Origin: Planctomycetota bacterium
Lineage (GTDB): Bacteria > Planctomycetota > UBA1135 > UBA2386
DNA: 6,067 bases
Reading direction: 5' to 3'
NCBI GenBank assembly: GCA_003235605.1
Contig: QJVU01000748.1
Span: forward strand, 1-6,067
How positions within the stretch are numbered: position 1 is the stretch's first letter; every line of letters begins with the position of its first letter. The position numbers and the translations under genes were made by a program. Shown piece after piece: positions 1 to 6,067 of the stretch. Below the pieces are notes generated by a model that saw only the letters and a program-made list of their open reading frames with translations, was not told the DNA's origin and did no database searches.

Positions 1-1515
1 GATCACCAGTTCGTTCACCCGGGCCTTCAGGGCGCTGAACACCGGGTCGTCCCCGGCGCTCCGCAGCGTCCTCGCCATCGAGCGGTCCGCGCGGTCGGCA
101 ACGGCCTTGGTGAGGCCCGCATCCTTGGCCTCCATCTGCGGACCGTACGTTTCGAGGCCCGCGGCGTAGGCGAGGGTCGCCTCCAGGTCCCGGTCCAGAC
201 GGGTGTTGGCGCTGCCGATCATGTTCCAGGCCTCGAGGCCGAGCCGCTGCCGGTCCTCGTCGGTCATGCCACGAAGCGCCTTCTTGAAGCCGGCAATGGC
301 GAGGTCGTACTTCTTCTCCTGGAAGTAGCCCTTGGCCACCTCCAGCAGGACGTCCCCGGTGACCAGGCTGCTCGAGCGGCTGAGGATCACGTTGAGGAGC
401 TTCTTGGCCTTGAGACCGACAAAGTCGGTGGGGTGCTTCTCGTTGATCGCCTTGGCGGTGCTGAGTGCTTTGCTGACGTCGACCTGCTTGCCGGATTCGG
501 CCTGCACCCGCGCCTCCATCAGGAACAGGGCGTCCCCGAACCTGGGGTGGGGATCGGTCCGGAAGTCCTTGAGGTTCTTGCGGTACTTGGCGACGACCTT
601 CATCACCGATTCGGTGTCGCCCTGCTGGAAGTAGACATCACAGAGGTGGCCATAGACCTCTTGCAGCAGGTCGAACATCAGGATCTGAACCGCCGTCGGG
701 AGCTCCAGCTGCTGGGCGTTGTTCAGTGACTCCAGGATCTGGTCGATGGCGTCGTTGTAGCTGACCGCGGCCGCGGCAAGGTCGCCTCTCACCTCGTCGA
801 TCTGGGCCATCTCGAACAGGGCCTTCTGTCCCAGTGCGGTCTCCTCGCCGATTTCCAGGATCAGCTCTTCCAGGGTTTCCCGGGCCTGGCTACACAGGTA
901 GGCGCGGTCCTTCTTCACCGCGTGCGCGTGCTCGCGCAGCAGGATCCCCTTGCGCAACCAGGCGATGTAGTAGTCGATCTCCTTGGTCTTGCCCTGGTTC
1001 TCCATGGAGGTCATGACGGCCTGGCAGGCGCCGACCCCCTTGCGGAACACATCGCCGGCCTGCTGCTCCAACTCGGCGACCTTGTCCGGCATCTCCTCCC
1101 GCGCGATCTCCAGCTCTTCGATCAAGAAGTGCCCGAACTCGATGCATGCATCGGACAGCGTCTGGCGCGCGCCGAATGCCACGGCGTCGCCGGAGTAGCG
1201 CTCCAGGAACTTGTCCAGCTGGTCCAGCGCCTGCTGATAGAGCCCTTTGCGCTCCTCGCGCACGGGATGGCGCTTGGCTCCCTCCAGGTTGACCCAGATC
1301 TCGACCGAAACGATCTCCTTGAGCTCGTCCTGGGCGGTGTAGATCTTCCGCAGGTTCGCGGTCTCGTGCTGGGCGAGCTCGATGAAGCGCAACTCGGTGA
1401 CGAGACCCTTGATGAGCTCCACGTCCCGGGCCAGCTTGCGGGTTTGGCCGGTGGCTGCGGTGGCCAGGCCCAGGAGGGCGGGGACCAGTATGACGACGGC
1501 AAGCCTTTTCTTCAT
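1..1515 (-). CDS. Secreted TPR-repeat protein, C-terminus cut by window edge
   Basis: The frame is open from ATG at 1515 to the left edge (505 complete codons, no stop), so the gene continues outside the window. Residues 1-24 are a classic Sec signal peptide: MKKR, a hydrophobic stretch of Val/Leu/Ala, then small residues (ATAATG) before Gln24. There is no cysteine lipobox, so the mature protein should be soluble in the periplasm or envelope. The rest is almost entirely alpha-helical. TPR-like units are visible near residues 227-257, 387-417 (clear Tyr/Ala/Phe spacing, GYFQEKKYDLAIAGF) and 427-456 (WNMIG...LAYAAGLE); weaker helical pairs occur around 91-125. TPRs are protein-binding scaffolds, and no catalytic motif is visible. 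The signal peptide decides the start, although no Shine-Dalgarno sequence precedes it. The gene lies 259 bp downstream of the secretin on the same strand, so a role alongside it is inferred, not shown. The specific family is not recognised. Confidence 0.85.
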   Translation of the reverse strand, partial: MKKRLAVVILVPALLGLATAATGQTRKLARDVELIKGLVTELRFIELAQHETANLRKIYTAQDELKEIVSVEIWVNLEGAKRHPVREERKGLYQQALDQLDKFLERYSGDAVAFGARQTLSDACIEFGHFLIEELEIAREEMPDKVAELEQQAGDVFRKGVGACQAVMTSMENQGKTKEIDYYIAWLRKGILLREHAHAVKKDRAYLCSQARETLEELILEIGEETALGQKALFEMAQIDEVRGDLAAAAVSYNDAIDQILESLNNAQQLELPTAVQILMFDLLQEVYGHLCDVYFQQGDTESVMKVVAKYRKNLKDFRTDPHPRFGDALFLMEARVQAESGKQVDVSKALSTAKAINEKHPTDFVGLKAKKLLNVILSRSSSLVTGDVLLEVAKGYFQEKKYDLAIAGFKKALRGMTDEDRQRLGLEAWNMIGSANTRLDRDLEATLAYAAGLETYGPQMEAKDAGLTKAVADRADRSMARTLRSAGDDPVFSALKARVNELVI

Positions 1516-1774
1516 TGGTCTGGGGCTAAAACAGGTCTGGCCAGAGATTTGCGTTGCGACCGCAGCCTGGGACAGATGGCGGAGGGGGCGCCACCCGGAG
1601 GGCAGCCGGCGCGTGCACATGCAGGACCGAACCGGCCAGAGGAACGGCGGAGTATACCGGGCGGTTCAGGGAACCAGGGGGCCAAACGGACGGATTTTGT
1701 CGCCGCCGGTCAGGGCATCATGGCGCCCGCGCGCAGCGTCGTTGTCATCGAGATCTCGGGCCTTGTTCGGGATT
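1516..1774. other. Intergenic region between secretin and TPR gene
   Basis: This 259-bp stretch holds no convincing gene. It contains a 10-bp perfect palindrome CGAGATCTCG at 1749-1758, just after the secretin stop, and another, TCTGGCCAGA, at 1536-1545, about 21 bases before the TPR gene start. A 5-bp dyad, GGTTC-AGG-GAACC, lies at 1663-1675. The octamer GGCCAGAG occurs twice (1539-1546 and 1634-1641). No stem followed by a T-run was found on the minus strand, so there is no visible intrinsic terminator after the secretin gene. Read-through into the TPR gene is possible. Confidence 0.6.
1651..1656 (-). promoter_or_regulatory. Possible -10 element (TATACT) upstream of the TPR gene
   Basis: Read on the minus strand, 1656-1651 is TATACT, five of six matches to the sigma70 -10 consensus, and it stands out in such GC-rich sequence. 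No good -35 hexamer lies 16-18 bp upstream. Instead, the dyad GGTTC-CCT-GAACC (1675-1663) occupies the -35 region, where an activator or repressor could bind. The implied leader would be about 130 nt. This is weak evidence for an independent promoter of the TPR gene. Confidence 0.22.
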
Positions 1775-4408
1775 CTACCTGGACCCCTTGCCGGCGAGGG
1801 CCTCGATCGGATCCGGCACGAACGCGGGTTCGTGTTCCGCGGGAATCACGATCGCGGCGCGGATCAGGATCAACAGTTTCCGGTTGTCGATGGACGTACC
1901 CTTGCGGCCGAACAGGAAGTTCACGAACGGGATCTGGCCGAGGATCGGGACGGTGGCCTGCAGGTCCTGTTTGTGCGAGAGCTTGGTTCCGCCGAGCATG
2001 ACGGTGGCGCCATCGGGCATGTTGATGGTGGTGCGCACGCGCTGGAGGGTGGTTCGTGGGAGCTGTATGGACACCGGCTGGCCGACGCCCAGGGTGGTCA
2101 CGAACTCGGGGATCGGCAGGTCCAGCTCCATGACCGTGGGCCGCAGTTCCATGGTGATGAAGCGGCGGTCTGCGGATACCACCGGCCGCACGTCCAGCAC
2201 GACGCCGTCCTTCACGACGTCCACCACCGGGTTGGCTACGGCGGCGGCCTGGGCGATCTCCACCTCGTAGTCGCGGATGAACGACGTCTGCCGCAGCACC
2301 TGCATGTTGGCGCGGGTGTTGTTGTAGATCAGCAGCCGCGGAGCCGCGATCTCCTCGCTGCGATCCTGCTTCTCCACGGCGCGCAGGATGGTTTCCAGCT
2401 CGGAGTCGTCCAGGAAGACATACTGCAACGACAGGCCGCCGGCGCCCACGAGCCCGTCTTCGCCGCCTCCGAGGGTGGTGTCGAAGAGGTGCTCCGTGCG
2501 GCCCATCATGTCGCCATCCCCGCCGTCATCGTAGAAGAAGCCGGGTTCGGTGCCGGTGCCGATCTCGCTGGGGTTCGAGGGGTTGATGTTCTCGCGGCGG
2601 CCGAAGTCGTCGAAGCCAGCGTTCTGGCGGTTCTCCAGGCCCTTCCCCGGGATGCCCTCGGACGAGTCGTTGCCGAGGCCGCGGAAATCCACGCCGATGT
2701 CCTCCAGGAACTGGTCCGCGACCTTGATGAAGCGGGTTTCGACGTCCACCTGGATGCCGACAGCACCGCGCAGCTCGGTGAGGAGTTGTCGGACCTTGGC
2801 ATGCACCTCCTTGGTCTGCCGGACCAGCAGTACGCCCCGTTGCTCGGTGATGTTGGCGCCGGGCACTTCCCAGGACGCGGGATCGATGTTGGCGCGGATC
2901 AGGTCCACCAGCCTGCCTGCGTCAACCACCGTGGGCTTGGCCTCCGCCTCCTCTTCGACAAGCGCCTCTTCTTCTCCGGGGACGCTGAGCTTGAGATCGA
3001 TGCCTGGCTTGTCGGGCACGCCCTCGACGATGTCACGCACCTCATAGGGTCGCAGGAACATCCTGCCGCCGGCCTTCTCCGCCGTGACCAGCTTCACGAT
3101 GCCGTGTTCGATCTTCCACTTCACGCCGGTCTTGGCGCCGATGATGTCGAGGGCCTGGGCCACGGACTTCGGGGGCAGCTTGAAGTTGGTCAGCGTGGTG
3201 GTGTCCTCGTCCAGCTCCTTCACGCTGCCGTCCAGGGCGAAGGTGACGCCGGTCAGGTTGGCGAAGTAGAGCGCCCAGTCCTGCAGTGTGGCCCTGGTGA
3301 AGTGGAACCGCTGCGAGGTGCTGGTGAGCTTGTCCATGATCGCCCGCTCTTCGGGGCTCTCCAGCTCCTCCGCGGAGGTGAACTCCAGGGGGCCCTTGGT
3401 GCGGAGTACGTGACCCCAGCGGTCGAGGTCGTACTTGAGCACGTCGTTCTGTGGGATGTCGGCGTGGTGTAGCTCGTCGAAGGTCTTCACCCACTCGTCC
3501 CGCCAGCGGCGGGCGAGGTTGTCCATGTTGTTGTCGTGGCGCGCCCGGTGGGCCAGCTCCCTGAGCGCCAGGGCTTGCTCGTTGTACGGGCTGAGCTGCA
3601 GCACCTGATCCAGGATCTCAACCGCGCGGCCATAGCGGCTCATCTGGAACATGCGGTTGGCGTCCTCGTACATGGTGGTGATCTTGGCCTGCTTGCGGGC
3701 CTCCGAGAGCTGCTCCGCCCGCTCCTGCTCCTGCCGGGACACGGCCAGGTCCTCTGCGGTCTTGAGCTCCTGGGCCTTGGTCTTCTCCTGGCGCGCCTGG
3801 TCCAGACCGGCCTGGAGTTTCCGCATGAACTCGGAGCCAGGGGTGTAGAACGGCGAGTAGCGCACCAGGCTGATGGCGCGGAGGTACTCCTCGATGGCGC
3901 GGTCGTGGTCACCCCGCTGGCGGTACGCCTCGGCCATGGTGACCCTCTCCGTGGCCTGGGCTCGCACGCGCTCCTGCTCCACCAGGTGCCTGGTCAGGCG
4001 ATCCTTGCTCTTGAGGATGATCCCCGGCTCGCGCTCTCCCAGCAGCTCCTGGGCGCGGTTCACGATGTCCCGGGCTTCCTTGTTGTCCGGCTCGAACTCG
4101 AGTACGAAAACGCCCTGCTCCAGTGCCATCAACCAGTCACCGATCTCGAAGCTGCGTTGGGCCTTCTTCAACGCGTTCTGGATCAGGGCCTTCTGCCGGT
4201 CGTCCTGGGTGCCCTGGTTGGGACGCTGCGCGGGATCTTGCGGGACATTGACCTCCGGCGTGCCGCCCGTGCCAGACTCCCCGGGAGCGGTCGGCTGTCT
4301 TTCGCCGGATTCCGGTGCGGGCGCCGGCTTTGTTCCGGTGCATGCGCTCAAGGCGAGGATCCCGGAAAAGAAAAGGCCTGTGAAGCTCAAGGCATAGACG
4401 CTCTTCAT
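1775..4408 (-). CDS. TPR-domain secretin lipoprotein (type II/III secretion system secretin family)
   Basis: Predicted 877-residue outer-membrane channel subunit. ATG at 4408 is chosen because it follows a GAGGAA ribosome site and opens a lipoprotein signal (MKSVYALSF..., lipobox L20-S-A-C23). Cys23 would be lipidated, and Thr24 at +2 gives no inner-membrane retention signal. Then come a Pro/Gly/Thr-rich tether (about 26-66), TPR-like helices at about 81-121, 154-185 and 243-288, a charged coiled-coil-like stretch (195-242), an N0/STN-like domain (371-442), an acidic linker (478-490), an N1-like domain (about 493-548) and the secretin domain (about 550-855). That domain has VETRFIKVADQFLEDIGVDF at 556-575, APRLLIYNN at 689-697 and the family hallmark VPILGQIPFVNFLF at 820-833, followed by RKLLILI. 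A Gly/Asp/Asn-rich insertion spans about 577-658. Only some 22 residues follow the core, so no long C-terminal pilotin-binding S-domain is seen. Secretins form homo-oligomeric rings exporting proteins, pili or phage; the substrate here is unknown. No partner ATPase or platform gene is in view. Confidence 0.92.
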   Translation of the reverse strand: MKSVYALSFTGLFFSGILALSACTGTKPAPAPESGERQPTAPGESGTGGTPEVNVPQDPAQRPNQGTQDDRQKALIQNALKKAQRSFEIGDWLMALEQGVFVLEFEPDNKEARDIVNRAQELLGEREPGIILKSKDRLTRHLVEQERVRAQATERVTMAEAYRQRGDHDRAIEEYLRAISLVRYSPFYTPGSEFMRKLQAGLDQARQEKTKAQELKTAEDLAVSRQEQERAEQLSEARKQAKITTMYEDANRMFQMSRYGRAVEILDQVLQLSPYNEQALALRELAHRARHDNNMDNLARRWRDEWVKTFDELHHADIPQNDVLKYDLDRWGHVLRTKGPLEFTSAEELESPEERAIMDKLTSTSQRFHFTRATLQDWALYFANLTGVTFALDGSVKELDEDTTTLTNFKLPPKSVAQALDIIGAKTGVKWKIEHGIVKLVTAEKAGGRMFLRPYEVRDIVEGVPDKPGIDLKLSVPGEEEALVEEEAEAKPTVVDAGRLVDLIRANIDPASWEVPGANITEQRGVLLVRQTKEVHAKVRQLLTELRGAVGIQVDVETRFIKVADQFLEDIGVDFRGLGNDSSEGIPGKGLENRQNAGFDDFGRRENINPSNPSEIGTGTEPGFFYDDGGDGDMMGRTEHLFDTTLGGGEDGLVGAGGLSLQYVFLDDSELETILRAVEKQDRSEEIAAPRLLIYNNTRANMQVLRQTSFIRDYEVEIAQAAAVANPVVDVVKDGVVLDVRPVVSADRRFITMELRPTVMELDLPIPEFVTTLGVGQPVSIQLPRTTLQRVRTTINMPDGATVMLGGTKLSHKQDLQATVPILGQIPFVNFLFGRKGTSIDNRKLLILIRAAIVIPAEHEPAFVPDPIEALAGKGSR

Positions 4409-4414
4409 GCTGGC

Positions 4415-4420
4415 TTCCTC
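4415..4420 (-). promoter_or_regulatory. Ribosome binding site of the secretin gene (GAGGAA)
   Basis: On the minus strand, GAGGAA lies 6 bases before ATG at 4408. It decides the start: the same frame stays open up to another ATG at 4507, but that extension is a His/Pro-rich stretch that would bury the lipoprotein signal, so it is treated as untranslated leader. Confidence 0.75.
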
Positions 4421-4452
4421 AAAGCGGGTCGGGGTGAGGGGACTGTGAGGAT

Positions 4453-4477
4453 GGGGCGCGGAGGGGAGAGGGAGGGG
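4453..4477 (+). other. G-quadruplex-type motif in the secretin leader region
   Basis: The + strand carries four G-runs, GGGG, GGGG, GGG and GGGG, with loops of 6, 3 and 1 bases, which meets the usual G3+N1-7 pattern. Further G4 runs at 4431-4434 and 4438-4441 extend the G-rich strand. The G-rich strand is the template for the secretin transcript, so the mRNA leader is C-rich. Folding and function are inferred from the pattern only. Confidence 0.45.
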
Positions 4478-4527
4478 TCTTCCGTGCGGCCCGTGGGAGC
4501 GGACCAAGCCGGACGCAAGGGGGTCGG

Positions 4528-4556
4528 AAGCTAACCCTGCGCCTGGGCCCGGTCAA
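4528..4556 (-). promoter_or_regulatory. Candidate sigma70-type promoter for the secretin gene
   Basis: Read on the minus strand, TTGACC (4556-4551, five of six matches to the -35 consensus) is followed after exactly 17 bp by TAGCTT (4533-4528), which keeps the important first T, second A and final T of the -10 box. Transcription would begin near 4521, giving a leader of roughly 110 nt before the ATG at 4408. The element sits in the gap between the glycosylase stop and the secretin start, the expected place for a separate promoter. The -10 match is only three of six, so this is a moderate call. Confidence 0.4.
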
Positions 4557-4613
4557 GCGAAGATCAGGCGCTGCCAGAGAGTAGCGACGGGCCGCGGGGC
4601 GCCCTCATGCGGG

Positions 4614-5321
4614 CTAGCGCATAGAACCCCTGGCCGGCACCTCGGGGTGGCCCAACAACCGGTTGACGCGCTTGATGTCCTCCCAGCAGCCGGACTTGGC
4701 CGCGGGGTTCCGCAGCAGGTACGCGGGGTGCCAGGTCGCCACCACCGGGGTGTTTTCGTAGAGCAGGGTCCGGCCGCGCAGGTGCTTCATGGCCTCCTGG
4801 GTCCCCAACAGGTTGGAAGCCGCCACGCGCCCCAAGGTCACGATGACCTCCGGTTGCACGAGGCGCACCTGTTCCCGGATGAACGGCAGGCAGGCGGCCA
4901 CCTCGTCGGGCTCGGGCTCCCGGTTTCCGGGCGGGCGGCACTTGTTGATGTTGCCGATGTAAGTGTCCTCCCGGCGCATGCCCATGGCGTTCTGGATGAT
5001 CTTGTCCAAGAGCTGGCCGGCACGACCAACAAAGGGTCTGCCGGTCTCGTCCTCTCGCTGACCCGGAGCCTCTCCGACGAACATGACCCGGGCGTTCGGG
5101 TCGCCTTCGCCAAACACCACTGTGGTCCGCGTCCGGCAGAGCTTGCACTTCTCGCAACCCAGTGCCTCCTGGCGGAGCTGCTCCAGGGCACGACCTCGAT
5201 CCGGTCCGGGGTCGGAGGCCGCCTCCTGGCTGCTGCGACCGATCGGCAAGGGCAGGTCCTCCCCGTAGCACTGCGCCGCGTGCTCCAGGTGTTGCCGCAG
5301 GGCTTGCTTCGGGTCGACCAC
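4614..5321 (-). CDS. Uracil-DNA glycosylase, family 4 (iron-sulfur)
   Basis: This 235-residue enzyme removes uracil from DNA after cytosine deamination or dUTP misincorporation, starting base-excision repair in the cytoplasm. Family 4 hallmarks are all present: cysteines C56, C59, C128 and C144 in the spacing of the [4Fe-4S] ligands (CEKC near the N-terminus, then NINKCRPPGNR and ACLPF); the active-site block GEAPGQRED at 83-91 followed by TGRPFVGRAG; and the C-terminal WHPAYLLRNP motif with H198. An extra Cys62 (CKLC) is probably not a ligand. An N-terminal extension of about 50 residues (..LRQHLEHAAQ.. then DLPL) precedes the catalytic domain. The start is GTG at 5321; an in-frame TAG at 5331-5333 rules out anything further upstream, and no ATG lies before the cluster. 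Upstream ribosome-site match is poor. Such proteins are often labelled as phage SPO1 DNA polymerase-related. The gene is divergent from the membrane-protein gene, with 36 bp between them, and lies upstream of the secretin by 205 bp. No functional link to the secretin is evident. Confidence 0.95.
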   Translation of the reverse strand: MVDPKQALRQHLEHAAQCYGEDLPLPIGRSSQEAASDPGPDRGRALEQLRQEALGCEKCKLCRTRTTVVFGEGDPNARVMFVGEAPGQREDETGRPFVGRAGQLLDKIIQNAMGMRREDTYIGNINKCRPPGNREPEPDEVAACLPFIREQVRLVQPEVIVTLGRVAASNLLGTQEAMKHLRGRTLLYENTPVVATWHPAYLLRNPAAKSGCWEDIKRVNRLLGHPEVPARGSMR

Positions 5322-5344
5322 GACGAGAGCCTAGACCGGTGGGC

Positions 5345-5348
5345 AGGA
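5345..5348 (+). promoter_or_regulatory. Probable ribosome binding site of the membrane-protein gene (AGGA)
   Basis: AGGA lies 9 bases before ATG at 5358, within GGGCAGGA. The next in-frame ATG, at 5391, has no comparable purine-rich site, which is why 5358 is preferred. The choice changes only the first 11 residues. Confidence 0.45.
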
Positions 5349-5357
5349 TTTGACAGT

Positions 5358-6067
5358 ATGATCTCGGCCCCCTCCTCGCACCGCCGCTCCATGAGCGCTG
5401 CCCAGTACACTCCAGCTCCGGACACCGGCGTCGTGCTGCCCCTCGTCTGGCGGCTCTTGGTCCTCTTGGCCTGGGCGGGATGCCTGGTGGCTGTCTCCAC
5501 CAACAGGGTGGGTTGGCTAGACACGCCCCGGATCAACGACCACAACCTCGCCCTCTTGGACCAGGGTGTCTGGGGCCTGGGTCTCTCGGGTCCGGTAGCG
5601 GCGCTGTTCCAACCGGTGCCCCACTACCTGGTGGGGTTCCTGCCACCGGGCCTCGGCGCCGTCGCCCTGGCCATGCCCTGGATCCTGCTGGCTGTCGCCG
5701 GCGTCCTCTGCCTGGGGCTGGCCGCGCGCCATGGGCATCGACCTGCGGTCTGGTCCGGGGCAGGGGTGTTGGTCTGCGGGATGCTGGCCCTCCTCGCGAC
5801 GCCCTACGGGTTGCTCGTGGCCCTGCTGGTGCCCCTGGCCTCGCGTCTCGGCGGGAAGCACCGCTGGCGCCTGACCCTGGGGATCGGCGTGCCGGCCAGC
5901 GTGGTGCTGGTCCAGTTGGGCTCCTGCCTGGCGCTGCCTGCGGAGCGGGTCTGGCGCCGCGGAGGCGACGAGCCCCTGGCCCGGGTCTTCCTGGCGCGGG
6001 AGCTCGAGAAGCACCCGGACCAGCAGCTCCGCCAGGAGGCCAAGGACCTGTTGGAGGCGGCGGTGCC
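5358..6067 (+). CDS. Multi-pass membrane protein of unknown function, C-terminus cut by window edge
   Basis: The frame is open from ATG at 5358 to the right edge (236 full codons plus two bases, no stop). Hydrophobic segments likely to cross the membrane lie at about residues 24-46, 97-122, 131-162 (possibly two short helices) and 172-194. The loop at about 47-90 carries polar residues (WLDTPRINDHN). After about 195 the sequence becomes soluble and charged (ERVWRRGGDEPLARVFLARELEKHPDQ...), with an amphipathic, acidic helical character that may begin a cytosolic or periplasmic domain outside the window. No family motif is recognised. The opposite strand of the same stretch (5517-6014) reads as a Gln/His/Arg-rich protein, the usual antisense image of a Leu/Val/Ala-rich membrane protein, which supports the + frame. 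It is transcribed away from the glycosylase gene and cannot share its transcript. ATG at 5391 is an alternative start. Confidence 0.7.
   Translation, partial: MISAPSSHRRSMSAAQYTPAPDTGVVLPLVWRLLVLLAWAGCLVAVSTNRVGWLDTPRINDHNLALLDQGVWGLGLSGPVAALFQPVPHYLVGFLPPGLGAVALAMPWILLAVAGVLCLGLAARHGHRPAVWSGAGVLVCGMLALLATPYGLLVALLVPLASRLGGKHRWRLTLGIGVPASVVLVQLGSCLALPAERVWRRGGDEPLARVFLARELEKHPDQQLRQEAKDLLEAAV

Noticed and set aside
922..2001. A 359-codon open frame on the + strand spanning the TPR gene, the intergenic gap and the secretin 3' end
   Set aside because: It changes composition where it leaves the TPR gene and becomes Arg/Ser/Gly-rich, typical of chance open frames in high-GC DNA.
1382..3472. A 696-codon open frame on the + strand opposite the secretin gene
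   Set aside because: It is the antisense of a G/C third-position-biased gene, rich in Gly/Asp/His/Leu with no domain. The minus-strand frame has unmistakable secretin motifs, so the + frame is a shadow.
4409..4507. N-terminal extension of the secretin to ATG 4507
   Set aside because: The 33 extra residues are His/Pro-rich, would displace the lipoprotein signal, and the good ribosome site precedes ATG 4408.
3536..4534. A 332-codon open frame on the + strand over the TPR part of the secretin and its leader
   Set aside because: Leu/Gly/Arg-rich antisense image of the TPR and coiled-coil region, crossing the secretin start and the leader; no ribosome site or domain supports it.
4597..4604. Palindrome GGGCGCCC after the glycosylase stop as a terminator
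   Set aside because: The stem is short and no T-run follows on the minus strand, so an intrinsic terminator is not supported.
5350..5355. TTGACA as a -35 box for the membrane-protein gene
   Set aside because: It overlaps the space just before ATG 5358, and no -10-like hexamer occurs 16-18 bp downstream.
4838..5545. A 235-codon minus-strand frame overlapping the glycosylase
   Set aside because: Ser/Arg/Thr-rich shadow in another frame; the overlapping frame carries all family 4 glycosylase motifs.
5517..6014. A 165-codon minus-strand frame opposite the membrane-protein gene
   Set aside because: Gln/His/Arg/Gly-rich composition is the mirror of a Leu/Val/Ala-rich membrane protein on the + strand.

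Overview
The window is G+C-rich DNA from a Gram-negative (diderm) bacterium. It contains an outer-membrane secretin with a lipoprotein signal, which only makes sense in a cell with an outer membrane. Coding strands show the strong G/C third-position bias of a high-GC genome. A secretin fused to TPR repeats next to large TPR proteins, together with the overall protein style, suggests Planctomycetota or a myxobacteria-like lineage. That placement is an impression, because no rRNA or other phylogenetic marker is present.

Layout from left to right: (1) positions 1-1515, minus strand, a secreted TPR-repeat protein whose C-terminus runs off the left edge; (2) 1516-1774, a 259-bp intergenic stretch with short palindromes and a weak promoter-like element; (3) 1775-4408, minus strand, an 877-residue lipoprotein made of TPR repeats followed by secretin N-domains and a complete C-terminal secretin domain; (4) 4409-4613, a leader/promoter region with a plausible sigma70-type promoter and a strikingly C-rich, G-poor transcript leader (G-run motif on the + strand); (5) 4614-5321, minus strand, a family 4 iron-sulfur uracil-DNA glycosylase; (6) a 36-bp divergent gap; (7) 5358-6067, plus strand, the start of an unrecognised multi-pass membrane protein cut by the right edge.

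The secretin and the downstream TPR protein lie on the same strand, both carry export signals and both contain TPR repeats, so they probably work together in the cell envelope. No ATPase, inner-membrane platform, pilin or other classical type II/III/IV machinery gene is visible. The glycosylase is a housekeeping DNA-repair gene and appears functionally unrelated. The most interesting item is the secretin: it carries its own lipid anchor and TPR repeats, features that in type IV pilus systems are supplied by a separate TPR lipoprotein pilotin (PilF/PilW/Tgl). No mobile element, CRISPR array, tRNA or rRNA was seen.
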